Source: Pelobates cultripes
Taxonomy: Eukaryota; Chordata; Amphibia; Anura; Pelobatidae
NCBI GenBank assembly: GCA_933207985.1
Contig: OW240912.1
Span: 202,862,966 to 202,926,965 of the forward strand
Length of the DNA: 64,000 bases
Direction of reading: 5' to 3'
Made by a program: the position numbers and the translations under genes. This document shows positions 52,600 through 63,645 of this stretch, piece by piece (positions within the stretch are counted from its first letter, which is position 1; each line of letters begins with the position of its first letter). The notes under the pieces are model-generated. The model was not told the DNA's origin, did no database searches, and worked only from the letters and a program-made list of their open reading frames with translations.

Positions 52600-52720
52600 A
52601 CAAAAATAAAATACAAACCATTCTCCACAGTATACAAACCACTGCAAGCAACTCCTGGTTTTCTAACTCCTACTTGAAAGAGTCTACTTAATAGAGTCTG
52701 CTTTCAAGTAATATGAGCAA
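52600..52720 (-). promoter_or_regulatory. CR1 copy 2 distal 5' leader unit
   Basis: 52,650-52,710 repeats, with few changes, 48,025-48,085 (CTCCTGGTTTTCTAACTCCT, AGAGTCTGCTTTCAA). In the uninterrupted element the two units would be about 290 bases apart. Repeated 5' units commonly hold LINE promoters; that role here is inference. The left part of the family sequence stops at about 52,720, the likely CR1 5' end. Confidence 0.5.
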
Positions 52721-54860
52721 ATATATTTTTTCGAACCTAAGCTTATTCTCATCAGTTTAATATTCTTTTTTTTCCTTTTTTATTTTTTCCATTATAGTAT
52801 ACAAAGATCATCATATTAGTAAGAAATGGTAGAAGAGTATCACAATGACATAAAGCATGATAACAAAACACAACTCTAAAATTTACTAACCGCTCTACCC
52901 TACTCTTAATAATCCCTAAAGGGGGGAAATATTCAATCAGCATCAGACTTTGAATGTAAGCCTAGGGAAAAGGTGGCAGTCACACCTCTAAATAAAAAGC
53001 TTTTGACTCATCTGCAGTCAATCTACATTACCATGAACCGTCGTTCTCCTTCCGCAAGAGATGATTGTTCATTCCTGAGCTTCTCAAATGTCCCCAAGCT
53101 TTTCCCCTTCTAAACTACTTGCCTCACAGCCTGTTGGATGAAAAATGAGGGATTGACTGCTGCTCTGCTCCTGCTCTATTGAAGTACCACTGTTGTTTCT
53201 TTTAATGTCCTTGCTGTTGTACCATTAAGTGCTGTAGAAGTACTGCTAGTAGTGAGTGTGACACTGGTGGTTACGGGACGGCATGATGTACTAGGCGATA
53301 ATATAACTGCTTCCTCTGTCAGACTATTACTACTACTACTATTACTACCCTTCTAATTTTGTTTTCAGGAGACGGAGTTGTCACAATAGACTCCAGTTGC
53401 TCCTCTTTTTCCTCTGGATCATAATCTAATTCTTCCTAATGCTCCTGGCTTGTTAATAACTTTTCAAACTCTTTTAGTGGAGGATGATAAGGTTACATCT
53501 GCAGGTAATACTGGTGTTACCGGTGTTGTTGGCTGACACTCCTCTACATCTGTCATACTGGTACTTGCTGCTGTTGCTACCTTTCTTTCCAGAATACGTG
53601 TAGCATTAGTAGTAGTAGCACTACTACATTGCAATACAGGTCTGCTGCTGTTTTTTTGGGCACAGACGGTTCTGGCTACACTGCTCTTTGTACTTGTGAG
53701 GATTCTGATGCAGCTACTCTCAGTAAACATTCTACAAAATTCTACAGTTTGCAGGACTGGTTTTCATCTTTGAGTGTTTACTAATAGAATGCACTGACAC
53801 TCTCTACCAAACTCTGAAGTTTGGAATATATTTCAGGCATTCACCTACTAGATAGTGGGTGAGATATTTCTTTCCAAGGCTGTTGTTGCTGCTGGCCCAT
53901 AGTGCTGCTGCTTGCTTTTGAGGGACCAGTCTCCCTTACAGCCTTCTTTTTAGAAAACATGCTTGGCCATATTTTAGTGGTGCTACTGCTAAACTAACTT
54001 TATGTGTAACATTTAAATCTAGAAGCGACGGGGATGAGAAATGCATGGATAAACACAATGCAATGGATAAACACACATCAACTTATTTAAACACAAAAGA
54101 AAAAGTAGGAGCACTGAATGACCTGGAAAATACTTTCAGAGGAATATATTTTCTAGAAGAAAAATACTTTTTTTTTTACAAATGTTTATATACCTGAATA
54201 ACAGCTATTTAACTGCAGTGATTTGGTGTAGGAGAGTTTAACAGAGCTAAGCTATCCTACACTACCTTCCTTGCTTCTTCTACTATGAAAAAACAACACA
54301 TAACATATTAATGACTAAAACAAAATGTTGGAGAATAGAGAGAATACATCTCCAGTGGTTAAAACTGATATGATTATTTTTCTCTTTATTAATCAACACC
54401 AGCAAGCTCAATTTCTCTCACTGCAAGAAACAGAATGCCATCCAACTACCAACATAATGCTGCTTGTTCACTGTCTCAACGTTCCAAATGGAAAACTGAC
54501 AAGCAGTCCTATTTACACATTTTCAAAGCAAGCACTTTAAAGTTCAAGACTGGTCTATTTTTACAGGACCTTGACAATGATTGGCTGATAAAACACTTAA
54601 TCAATATCAAACAGCACTGCATGATGATTGGTCCGTGATTATGGTCAAAGTATTGGTCAGAAAACACTCATAATATATAATTACTGAACTGTCAATGGCT
54701 GTAGCATCGCAGGCATTTGCTGCAATGTCATTTGCTGCAGCATCATGCATACACCATTACCGAATAAAATAAATTACATATAGTCAGTAGTACACCATTA
54801 CTACCATGACTGCAGACAGTTAGAGACACTACAGACAAAATTGTAGGAATAGTCTTACTA
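52721..54860. other. Unresolved DNA, possibly a decayed coding repeat
   Basis: 53,100-54,000 is rich in trinucleotide-like runs (ACTACTACTACT; TGCTGCTG). On the minus strand it yields Ser/Thr/Gln-rich frames (for example 53,730-53,464) and a stretch from about 53,960 starting MFSKKKAVRETGPSKASSST interrupted by stops. This could be a decayed transposon-encoded protein, but no family motif is visible. The remainder is plain AT-rich DNA. Confidence 0.4.
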
Positions 54861-57800
54861 TGTGCATGGTGTTGTGTAGTCCATATCACTCGCAGTGGCA
54901 GAAATGTGTGCATACACTTGATAAGGAAGTATTTTTCTGGAGTGAGGGGGCATGGCTAAAGAGGCAGGCTTATGGTGCAGGATTCTGCAAAAAAAAAAAT
55001 GTAATGCAAAAACTATAAAGATTTGAGCATGCAAAAAATACAGCATATTAATGAGGCCAAGATCTGATTTTGCATGCTTTAAAGTTGTATTGGTGTGTCA
55101 GGAACGTTCGGGGATCCTACACACAGAATGCAAATACTAGTAATGTATACCGGACCTTAGGATGGCCGGACTAACAATACACACACAAAGAATAGTCAAA
55201 CAGTGAGCCGAGGACAGGGGTACCAGAAATCAGGATCAACGATAATGCAATAGCCGAGGTCAAAGGAACACAGAAGGAGGTATAGTCAAATGAAGCCAAA
55301 GTCAGAATACAAGAATACCAATACGGAATATGCACTCAGGTCAAACAAGAACCTCAACAGGGCAATGAGTCTCCCCTGGGTTTCTCTTTAAATACTGTGG
55401 TCACTTAGGTAGGTAACCACGTCCCCAGAATGTTCTTGTTCGAACACCTTGGCGGTCCGTGGCGTTCTTAGCGTCATGACGTGGGTGCTCATTAGCCGCG
55501 TCATAAAAGGAGGCAGGTTTATTGTGGCTGGCGTGAGAGTTAGTAGGAGGGTATACCCTGCATTGTGACGCCAGCTTTTGACATGCCCCTTGTTACAGTT
55601 ACCCCCAGGCTAGCTGGAAGCTGGACCGCTTGGACAATCTGGATCCCCTTGTGGAGAGAGAGAGAAGCCGCTTCGACTAGACGACCAAAAGGATCCTGTA
55701 AATGTAGAACAATCCTACTAGCTATAGTACAGCTAGGATACACTTTTCCCCACAAAACGAGTCGAGGCTGCGATTTGAAGGTCAAACAAGAACTGCTTTT
55801 AATGGCACACAGGGATCGGTATTTATGCAAAATCTCAGGTCCAGGGACAACCCCACTGGACCTGATGGGATACAGGAATAATACAAGGGATCAACCAATA
55901 AGAATGAAATGCATCGTTTGAATTTGTTACCGCCCAGCTTGGAGATAATGAACCCAATGGCTATGCCAATACAATTATCTCCAAGTGCCCAAAATACCAA
56001 GTTTTTATTACACATCAAAAACAGGTTAAAAATATATATCTTCAACCTTTTTTAGCTATATTTCGGGACTTCTACCATTCATTCTGTAGCCCAGGTCTGT
56101 GTGCAATATTTCACCGAATAGCGCCTCAAACCCACGAACCATATGCTTGGTTTCTTCGTTGCAAAGTCCGTTCGCATATTTGGTCCCGAGCTTGAGATGG
56201 CGGCCATGTTTTTGAGTGAGTCAATAGGCAGCGGGACCTCGGCATCAAACTTGTGGAACGATTAACGGCCAGAGTTGTGCACGAATTCCCGCTCTCTGGC
56301 TGGATGTTTCAGCTGTTCGGGAGATGAACGTAGACCGCCGTGAAGGGGGTGCTTAACCTGCGGTTAACCGCAACACTCAACATGCTAATTGAAGCCACAT
56401 GCCAGGCTGTAGGTGGTCCCCGTTCGTGACCTGTTCGGTAGTTAGACCATCGGGAGATAAGGCACGAACGAGAATGCCCGGAGGCCGTCAATTAACCTGC
56501 GGTTAACTGCAGACTGCAATTCTCTGGGCGATCAAGTGGTAACACACTCCCCTCGCAGGGTGGTCAGTTGTTCGGTTGTTTGAAAGGTGACCGGGATTAA
56601 GTGGCGGCACACGCCAGGGACCGGGTGGTCCGTTATTCGTTTAACAAATTGGTGTAAGTAATCTGTTCGTGAGTTGGGTACAGGAGTCAAGTACCGAAGC
56701 AATCTTATAACAACGAAACAACATAATGCTTGTCTGTAATGTGTTTGTAACACCCCTGAATGATACACAAGTTAACCTGACGTGGTGCCCTGTAAAGTGA
56801 CACAAATGGAATGAATACCAAGCAATACATGACTTTTGTTATAATCGGTGTAACAAACGCTGGTGTACCCATTTATTTAGTTCCTCACGAACTGTTAGGT
56901 ACTTAGTGATTATAGCTCACAGTTTGGGGTGCTGATTCGTACGTTTCCCAATAATCATAGAGCAGCATACAAGTAAATCCCACTGTTCGGCAGTCACACA
57001 CTCAGACTTGATGAAGAGTACAACAAGAATGTTTTATTTAGGCCAGATGGACGGCTTTTATGCATCTCAGGAATACAGTACACATGCCCACAAAAACTTC
57101 CAAAACACGCCTGGAATACTCCCACAAAATGGTTACAAAGTGTAGTGTCACCATGATTCGACATAAAAGGCAAAATACCAAAAACACATAAAAAGATACA
57201 TAAAACATATAGGAACCCCCATATATATTACATCCCTGGATAGCTTGGATCTGAGCGCCCAAGTAGTCTAAATAGTGCTCAGATCCCTCGTACACAGCCG
57301 AATTGCCACCGGGGTAAAGTTTTGACTGACCGCACACGAGGCGTCAGCCCAAATTAGTTCCAGGGATTCAGTGGTAGCGGCCAGTCACTTTTGGGAGTTC
57401 CATACGAATGAATTACTGAACTCATCATCTGGCTTGTTGGTAGCGTTTGTTTGTATGGTTCATACGAACAAACCTACCGAATGGCGCTCTCCTGACATGT
57501 GTGGATAGGAAGCAGGCGTTCGTCAAAGTTCAGCGGTGTTCGGGAGTGTTCGATTGTAGTTCCATGAACTCAATAACCAAACAAGATGGCTGCAAACTTA
57601 GTTCCCAAGTGTTCATGCATACGAACGCTGACCACCCAGACAAACAATTAGAACCCTCGATGATTGAGGTGTCAGGAGAGGTCAATAGGGGTTAGCAAGC
57701 ACATAGGCGGTCCGTAGTTCGTGAGTCTGTTCGGTTCCTCAACAGTACAAATAAACCCCACGATCCAAGTCTTTTTACAGGTCCTTTCCATTGCCCATAG

Positions 57801-58477
57801 TCCTGGGGCAGGAGGCTAGCTAGCAGGCTCTTCCAGAAGCTCGTAGCAAAGGCAAGTTCATCACAATGGGGAATTGTCATCATTTTATTACTAACAGGGG
57901 TGAATGTAATGTTCAATATTAATATAAAAAAATACCTGTCTCCAAGGAACCAAAATAAAACATCTAAAATGTCAACAGTAGAAATGTTTTCATTTCAAGA
58001 TCACTCAACACGTATAAATCCATTAAATTCATGCTACACCACCTCTAAAAACGTGCAAAAACTTTTGAATTTTAAAGAGCCTCATAATCTTTATTTTAAA
58101 GTAGAGTGGATGCAGTATATTTCTATAATGTTTCTTTGGGGATCCTTGATTCTTTAATTCACCCATGTTTAAAGCTGAAAGATGTCCCCTAATGAGCTTA
58201 TCATCCAATGTCATATGGATAAACTAGTAGACACAATGGACATGGTACTTTTAGCTTATTAATTAGATTAATGACATATTTATGGTGCATAAACTAAGCA
58301 ACTAACAATCTAAAAAGTGGGTTTTCCATTTCTCAGTAAACCAGGCATTTAAATGTGAACTTCAGTAACCTTTACATTTTATGCCATCCATACAATGCTG
58401 GGATGGTAATCATGTTTTTTTTAACCTTTGGTTTCACGGCCTTTAAAAAAAACATAGTTGTACAAGACATAGAAATA
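54861..58477. other. Unresolved repeat-like region
   Basis: 55,097-55,597 begins TGTCAGGAACG and ends CTTGTTACA, so it could be a ~500-bp LTR (TG...CA), but no target duplication or partner LTR is seen. 55,770-55,830 and 57,005-57,060 share a pattern (CAAGAA, TTTTA, ...TTTATGCAT/AAATCTCAGG), suggesting two copies of one repeat. 56,100-57,700 is unusually rich in GTTCG/CGAAC words. No protein domain (protease, RT, integrase) is recognisable in any frame. Confidence 0.4.
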
Positions 58478-58950
58478 CAGTGGGAATGAAAATCCATTGA
58501 AAATAATGCCTTGGTTTACAAATTATTTTAGCAATACAAAGCAAGTTTCCCTAGGATGCATTGCACCTGGGAGGTTTATAGCACTGCCCCCTGCATGCTG
58601 GAGCCTGTGGGTAGCACGTGGAGTCGAGTGTGGAGGTGTTGGAGCGGCTTTTGCATTGAGTTTTGGAGCCATTCTGTAAATTGTTTGCAGTTGTTTTGGG
58701 ACTTTTTGGTGCATTTCTCAAGCTGTGGAAAGGTAGAGAGCTGAGCTTCGTCGTTTGCATGCCTTTTATTGTGTGTTCTGCATTATGGGTTGGTTTCCAT
58801 GCCAGCTCATTTTTACTTTTTTCTGACTTCCAGAACGGATTCATTGGTTTTCAATGCATTCCTATGGGACACTGCTTTTCGGTTTACAAATTTCCCGCAA
58901 TAAGAAACGCCCCAGAGTACGCATTCAATTCGTAAACCGAGGTCCCACTG
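58478..58950. mobile_element. 473-bp inverted-repeat DNA element
   Basis: The right end, complement CAGTGGGACCTCGGTTTACG at 58,950, matches the left end CAGTGGGA...CCTTGGTTTACAAATT at 58,478, where a 23-base insertion separates the two halves. The interior contains a second inverted pair (TGCATTGAGTTTTGGAGCC against TTTTCAATGCA types). This end motif is common among vertebrate Tc1/mariner-related elements; assignment is tentative and a TA duplication is not clean. Confidence 0.55.
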
Positions 58951-59437
58951 AATATCTGGTAATGTCCTATAATTAGCAGATCCTGAAAACCTATGGATTC
59001 CAGGGGGTTGACTAATATTATGAAAGTAATTTATGCAATGTAACCATTAACCAAACAGTGTTAATGATATGTGTTAATGTTGGTTCTTACACAATTCTAA
59101 AAGGTTATTAAAAACACAAGGAATATTGAAAACAACTTAGGTATACCATTTAAATAAAAATGAGTATATGGCCTCATTATGCTTAAACACAATATATAAA
59201 AAAAATACTGTGAAAGATCTCCAATTTACATCAGCTGTCAATCACTGATGATTGATGTCTTTTGACACAATGAATAAGGTCATATATTACAACGTCTCTA
59301 CAAGATTCTACTACATCAATTGCTATTTAATAGAACCCATTTGGTGTGTTCACTCATTAGCAGGGAGGCCCTCACAAGAGTACAGCTAATATGGCTGTAT
59401 AGGACCCAGCCCAACATTCCCAATGTGTGTGTGTGTA
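58951..59437. other. Intergenic DNA without recognisable gene
   Basis: AT-rich, no open frames of note, ending in a GTGTGTGTGTAAATATAT transition to the TA microsatellite. Confidence 0.55.
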
Positions 59438-59462
59438 AATATATATATATATATATATATAT
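59438..59462. repeat. (TA)n microsatellite at Ngaro copy 2 3' end
   Basis: About 25 bases of AT alternation immediately before the inverted B2 repeat, mirroring the situation at 33,584-33,626 for copy 1. Confidence 0.95.
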
Positions 59463-59587
59463 ATTTGTGGTCAGGGAAGAAGGCCGTATTTATGAGGACC
59501 TAAAACCTCTAAACAACAGTAAAATATACTAAGTCGGTTGTGGTGTGCCGAAACCGACGTACGGGTTGGCCTGTAAATAAAGAGGGC
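59463..59587 (-). repeat. Ngaro copy 2 repeat B2
   Basis: 125 bp, complement of the copy 1 B repeats, starting ATTTGTGGTCAGGG on the plus strand. It borders the TA run. Confidence 0.92.
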
Positions 59588-59628
59588 CAACCAATTAATT
59601 GATTCTTTTGTGGTGTGGTGGGTGGGGC

Positions 59629-59730
59629 AACCGGAAGTGACCAAGCGTTGTCAGCAAAGGTATGGAGGTAAGTAGTGAGTTTATATAGGCCGGTTGCAAC
59701 CCCTCCCACAACTCCAGGCTCCGCCTTCCC
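59629..59730 (-). repeat. Ngaro copy 2 repeat A2
   Basis: 102 bp, AACCGGAAGTGACC to CGCCTTCCC on the plus strand. It retains the extra base (AAAGG) that copy 1 A1 has and copy 1 A2 lacks. Confidence 0.92.
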
Positions 59731-59855
59731 ATTTGTGGTCAGGGAAGAAGGCCGTATTTATGAGGACCTAAAACCTCTAAACAACAGTAAAATATACTAA
59801 GTCGGTTGTGGTGTGCCGAAACCGACGTACGGGTTGGCCTGTAAATAAAGAGGGC
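59731..59855 (-). repeat. Ngaro copy 2 repeat B1
   Basis: 125 bp, directly adjacent to A2 as in copy 1, reproducing the B1/A2 junction. Confidence 0.92.
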
Positions 59856-59913
59856 AAAAAGAGAAATATCATTTCACACTTTAATACGTATACAGGCACA
59901 TTATTATCCGCAC

Positions 59914-60850
59914 TTATTTAGCCAATTGTTTAAAAGCTTGTCTCAACTCTTTCTCAGGTTGAGGTATGTAACGATGGTACGCCGAAGATTTCCAACGTCC
60001 TAGCTTTTTAATGATGTGAACTGGTATGTTTTGACTGGAGGCTGATGTAGCAGCCCCGATGCGAAAGGAGTGGCCTGTATATGCCGCGGGATCGTACCCA
60101 ATTCTTGTGAATAGTAATCTCACGTATTTAATGAATTTCGAGGTCGTCAGGGGTTGACTGTGTATTGCGAGCAGAGGAGCTTGTTTGGGTTGATTAACCA
60201 TACCGGCCATGTATTTGTCAAATAGTAGTACGGGACACCAATGATTGCCGGTCGGGTAAAATTGAATGTCGAGTGGTGGACCCATTTGATTGGTTTTTGA
60301 ATGTTTTACTGACAAGGTGTAGTGATCACCTATTTTGTTTAAGTCTGATACACACAGCATATTCCCCTTATTGTTGACGTTACTTAAAGTGAGCTCGTTG
60401 GGCCGCATAAACCCATAAAATGCCAGGTATATGGCTGTCTTGAGTGTGTTATTAGTGGGATTATCGAAAGGTTTGGTATCTAACATGTCAGACAATGCCC
60501 TGAATTTCTCAGCATCGATTGGTAGTCGTGTAGTAGGTTTTGGGTTTTCTAGGCGTTGGATGCCTTTTAGCATGTTTTTAATGGGGTGTGCTGACAGGAA
60601 GTTTTTTATGCTGGGATATGTGTTGCTTACGTGATGTTGTACTCCAGTTAAATAGAGTTTTATGGTATTGTGTGCCAGTTTTAAGTTGAGATGGCAAAAA
60701 GAGGTGAATGCCACCATAGTATCTAACCTATAAGGATTCGTGATGAGGTATTCTGTCACAAATTTATTGAACAATATTAAGGCTCGACTTGTAAGTGCGT
60801 CTAGTGTTTGGTGAAAGTGAGGCCTCTGCTAGTGCTCTCCCGTGTGCCAT
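59914..60850 (-). pseudogene. Ngaro copy 2 tyrosine recombinase, +1 frameshift
   Basis: The ATG corresponding to copy 1 is at 60,850. An extra base at about 60,788 (plus strand CTCGACTTG against the expected CTCGATTG) shifts the frame after roughly 20 codons. The remaining 286 codons (60,774-59,914) keep RPNE, HSFR, GRWKSS and YHRYI unchanged, with one substitution (YLITNPY for YLIMNPY). The catalytic domain is whole, so an internal start could in principle give a shortened enzyme lacking part of the core-binding domain. Confidence 0.88.
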
Positions 60851-60858
60851 GAGTAGTT

Positions 60859-62448
60859 TTAGTCCAGGATGAGGTCTTTGAACTGCGGAGCCTTGTTTGG
60901 CTGTTCTTCTGCTGTTGGGTGTAGCTGTCTGAAAACCTGTAATTTTGAACGGGATAGTGCGTCAGCTGCTGAGTTGTGGTGACCTGGCACGTGTATGCAA
61001 GTCAGGAAAAAATTTTGTGTAGCTGCCAACCATGTGAGTCTCCTGACCAGGCTCATAATTGTTAGTGAAGAAGACCTGCCTTTGTTCAGAATCTCGCAAG
61101 CTGCCATGTTATCAGTGTAGCATTTGACAGCTTTCCCTCCCCATAAGTGGCCCCAGACTTTAGCTGCTGCCACTATGGGGTAGATCTCAAACAGTGCCGA
61201 CGTTTTTGTGAACGCAGGTAAACCTAATGCTTCGCTAGGCCACGCGTCCCTGAACCACCTGTTTTCGAAAATGGCTGCAAAACCTGCGTGACCTGCCGCA
61301 TCCGTCCATAACACCGGGGAGTTTAATGTCAATGGTGGTATAAACAAGTTTCTCCCATTCCATTCTGAGAGGAAATGGTACCACATAGTCAGGTCTGCCC
61401 TAGCCTGAATGTCCAGAGTAACCCTGCTGTCGTCGTTGGGTAAGTTGGGTAACAAACTAAGTAGGCGTGATATGAAGGCTCGTCCCTGTGGTATAACTCT
61501 CATGGCGAAGTTCATTGAACCCAGGAGTGATTGAAGATCCCTCCTTGACGTTACACCTTTGTCCAGGAATGACTCAACCTCTACCCGGATTCTCTGAACT
61601 TTGTCCGCTGGCAGGCTAGCTTTCATGGTAGTTGAGTCTAATTCGATACCTAGGAAGGTTAGTTTGGTGGTGGGGCCCACTGTCTTGTTCTCGGCCACTG
61701 GTACCCCTAAAGTCTTAAATAATGCGACTGTCTTGTTGATGCTGTGTGGTATTGTGTCAGGTTTCTCTACTGTTAGAAAGTCGTCCAGATAGTGTATGAC
61801 CACTGGGCAACAGCAGATATTTAACAGTAGCCAACACAGCGTCTCAGCAAAAATATCAAACAATTTGGGGCTACTTTTGGCCCCAAATGTCAGCCGGTTG
61901 GCAAAGTAGTATAAACCTTTCCACCTTACCCCATGTAGATGCCATAGAGAGGGGTGCAAAGGAAGCAGCTTGAAAGCATTTGAAATATTGGTTTTCCCGA
62001 GCCAAGCTGCTACCCCTGCTTCCAGTATGGCCTGTATGGCATTATCTACTGTGGCATACTGTAAAGAGAACTCCGGCGATGGTATAAGTGAATTTAGGCT
62101 TGGTGTGGTGCTGGAATGAGGGGCTGACAAATCAATGATTAATCGTGCTTTATTGTTGTATTTGCCCCATGCAATTCCTATCGGACTAGTTCTCCAACAA
62201 GTGAATGGTGGCCGTGTGAATGGCCCTAACATGAAACCATTCCCTACTTCAGTTTGCAACAGGATGTCTACTGTTGCTGGGTCAGTAGTGGCAGATTGTA
62301 AATTCCTGCACTCAATCGTTCCTGATGGTAGTGCCACCAACCCCGTGTGAAACCCCTCTGTGAAACCAGTGATAAGAAATTGTACTAAGTCCCTGGATGG
62401 GTGTGAACTGAGGTAAAAGGCTAGTGTGTCGATATTGACTTCCGTCAG
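60859..62448 (-). CDS. Ngaro copy 2 RT-RNase H with catalytic Asp-to-Asn change
   Basis: Open across its full length and in frame with gag after TGA at 62,451-62,449, as in copy 1. It differs from copy 1 at three visible residues: R for Q in NKARLIID, V for M in NKTVGPTT, and N for D in KTNISNAF. The last is the first catalytic Asp of the RT palm (codon AAT at 61,989-61,987). YLDDF and the RNase H acids are unchanged. With Asn at this metal-binding position DNA synthesis should be lost. Confidence 0.9.
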   Translation of the reverse strand: MTEVNIDTLAFYLSSHPSRDLVQFLITGFTEGFHTGLVALPSGTIECRNLQSATTDPATVDILLQTEVGNGFMLGPFTRPPFTCWRTSPIGIAWGKYNNKARLIIDLSAPHSSTTPSLNSLIPSPEFSLQYATVDNAIQAILEAGVAAWLGKTNISNAFKLLPLHPSLWHLHGVRWKGLYYFANRLTFGAKSSPKLFDIFAETLCWLLLNICCCPVVIHYLDDFLTVEKPDTIPHSINKTVALFKTLGVPVAENKTVGPTTKLTFLGIELDSTTMKASLPADKVQRIRVEVESFLDKGVTSRRDLQSLLGSMNFAMRVIPQGRAFISRLLSLLPNLPNDDSRVTLDIQARADLTMWYHFLSEWNGRNLFIPPLTLNSPVLWTDAAGHAGFAAIFENRWFRDAWPSEALGLPAFTKTSALFEIYPIVAAAKVWGHLWGGKAVKCYTDNMAACEILNKGRSSSLTIMSLVRRLTWLAATQNFFLTCIHVPGHHNSAADALSRSKLQVFRQLHPTAEEQPNKAPQFKDLILD

Positions 62449-63645
62449 TCATTCCTTGGGGAACAGTCGGTTAGGACACATCGTCTTAGCATGGACTCTA
62501 TGGCAGAAGGTGCAGACATGTAACAACCTGCAAGCGCTGAAGCTGCAACCGCCTGCGTTAAAGTTGTTACAAATCTGCGCCTTCCCCAGGAACACTATTG
62601 GCCTACCTAATTTGTCTTTAAATGTCCTCTGTTCGATGCTACTGGTGCTAGGGACTGCGTAGCTGGTAGTAGGAAGACTTGGTTCATTTGGGCACAAATT
62701 GGTAGTGTGGGTGTTTGATGAACAAATTGCGCAAGAAGGTGGTATAAGGCCGGCAAAATGGCGGCAGAAAAGTTCGGTATCTAAGTGCCTCCAATCGGTT
62801 CTTATGTTGAATTGTACCAAAGCTGCCGCTGCTTTTGCCGAAAATGATTTGTGGTAATCAAAGAACGTATGGCCACCGTACTTGTGTCCCAGGTCCACCA
62901 ATTTGTGCAAATACAAATCAAGTTCTTCTCTACGATGGGGAAAAGTGGTGCATACAACGTCTCTATATATGCCAAAAGCCAAGACGAACTCTGGTATGGT
63001 TAATTTTTTACTTAGTCTGGGGTCTCTAGCTTTCATCACTACTGACAAGTCCCCATAATTATAGGTCTTATTGTCTACTACGTCTTGGGACGCTATCAGT
63101 AGGGAAATGAGGTTGACGTCTTTCCCCTCTAAAATATCTTTCCTAATGTTGGGAGGTACCAAGTGTGCTGGTGTGACAATGTGAGTAGTAAGATTTTGTG
63201 AGATTGGAGCGCCTGTCACATTACCCTGTGCGGCTATGTGTTCAATCTCAGGTGTAAGACTGATATCAGGTGCCACGATAATTGGCTCAGGAGCTTCTAG
63301 CCTGTCCATTCTCTGGCTGATGTTACTAATAGACGCCAGGATAGATGTCATGGTGGCTTGCAGGCCTGCTATGGTCTCGTTCATATTTCCTTGTGAGCTG
63401 GTCCCTGGTTGCGGGGTGTCGTTGGTTGTCATCATGATCCTATATAGTTCTGCTTTCCTAGCCGTGGCCGGATATGGTACACCCCTACGTCTGAGTTCTG
63501 CAGCGATTTTTGGAATTGTCCATGACCTCATGGAACACGGGCTATCTAGGTTTTCGGCTATAGTTGGGCCCGATGGAGGGGTATGTGGTCTGGCTGGCGT
63601 ACAGGGAGGGGAGACGTCTTCTCCTATGTCGGAGGCGTGAGACAT
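62449..63645 (-). CDS. Ngaro copy 2 gag-like protein
   Basis: 398 codons from the ATG at 63,645, co-linear with copy 1. Differences include P for L in DVSPPC, V for A in CHRVHAK and E for K at the last codon (FPKE). The SAP-like segment and the C-terminal Cys/His cluster are unchanged. It ends in the same TGA with pol continuing in frame. Confidence 0.85.
   Translation of the reverse strand: MSHASDIGEDVSPPCTPARPHTPPSGPTIAENLDSPCSMRSWTIPKIAAELRRRGVPYPATARKAELYRIMMTTNDTPQPGTSSQGNMNETIAGLQATMTSILASISNISQRMDRLEAPEPIIVAPDISLTPEIEHIAAQGNVTGAPISQNLTTHIVTPAHLVPPNIRKDILEGKDVNLISLLIASQDVVDNKTYNYGDLSVVMKARDPRLSKKLTIPEFVLAFGIYRDVVCTTFPHRREELDLYLHKLVDLGHKYGGHTFFDYHKSFSAKAAAALVQFNIRTDWRHLDTELFCRHFAGLIPPSCAICSSNTHTTNLCPNEPSLPTTSYAVPSTSSIEQRTFKDKLGRPIVFLGKAQICNNFNAGGCSFSACRLLHVCTFCHRVHAKTMCPNRLFPKE

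Larger units (their letters stand above)
43676..52720 (-). mobile_element. CR1 LINE copy 2, near full length, split by piggyBac insertions
   Basis: Minus-strand CR1. In element order: 5' leader (about 52,720-47,885, interrupted), ORF1 (47,884-46,892), ORF2 endonuclease and RT (46,735-43,976), 3' UTR and a TATGTAACTATG-like tail at about 43,684. Removing the piggyBac (3.3 kb), the second TTAA element (1.0 kb) and a 79-bp element leaves about 4.6 kb, the normal size of a complete CR1. The phrase CTAACTCCTACTTGAAAGAG occurs twice in the leader, suggesting repeated leader units. ORF1 is open; ORF2 is broken. Confidence 0.88.

Noticed and set aside
55097..55597. Full LTR retrotransposon
   Set aside because: TG...CA edges can be found but there is no partner LTR, primer-binding site, target duplication or polyprotein, so I list it only as unresolved.
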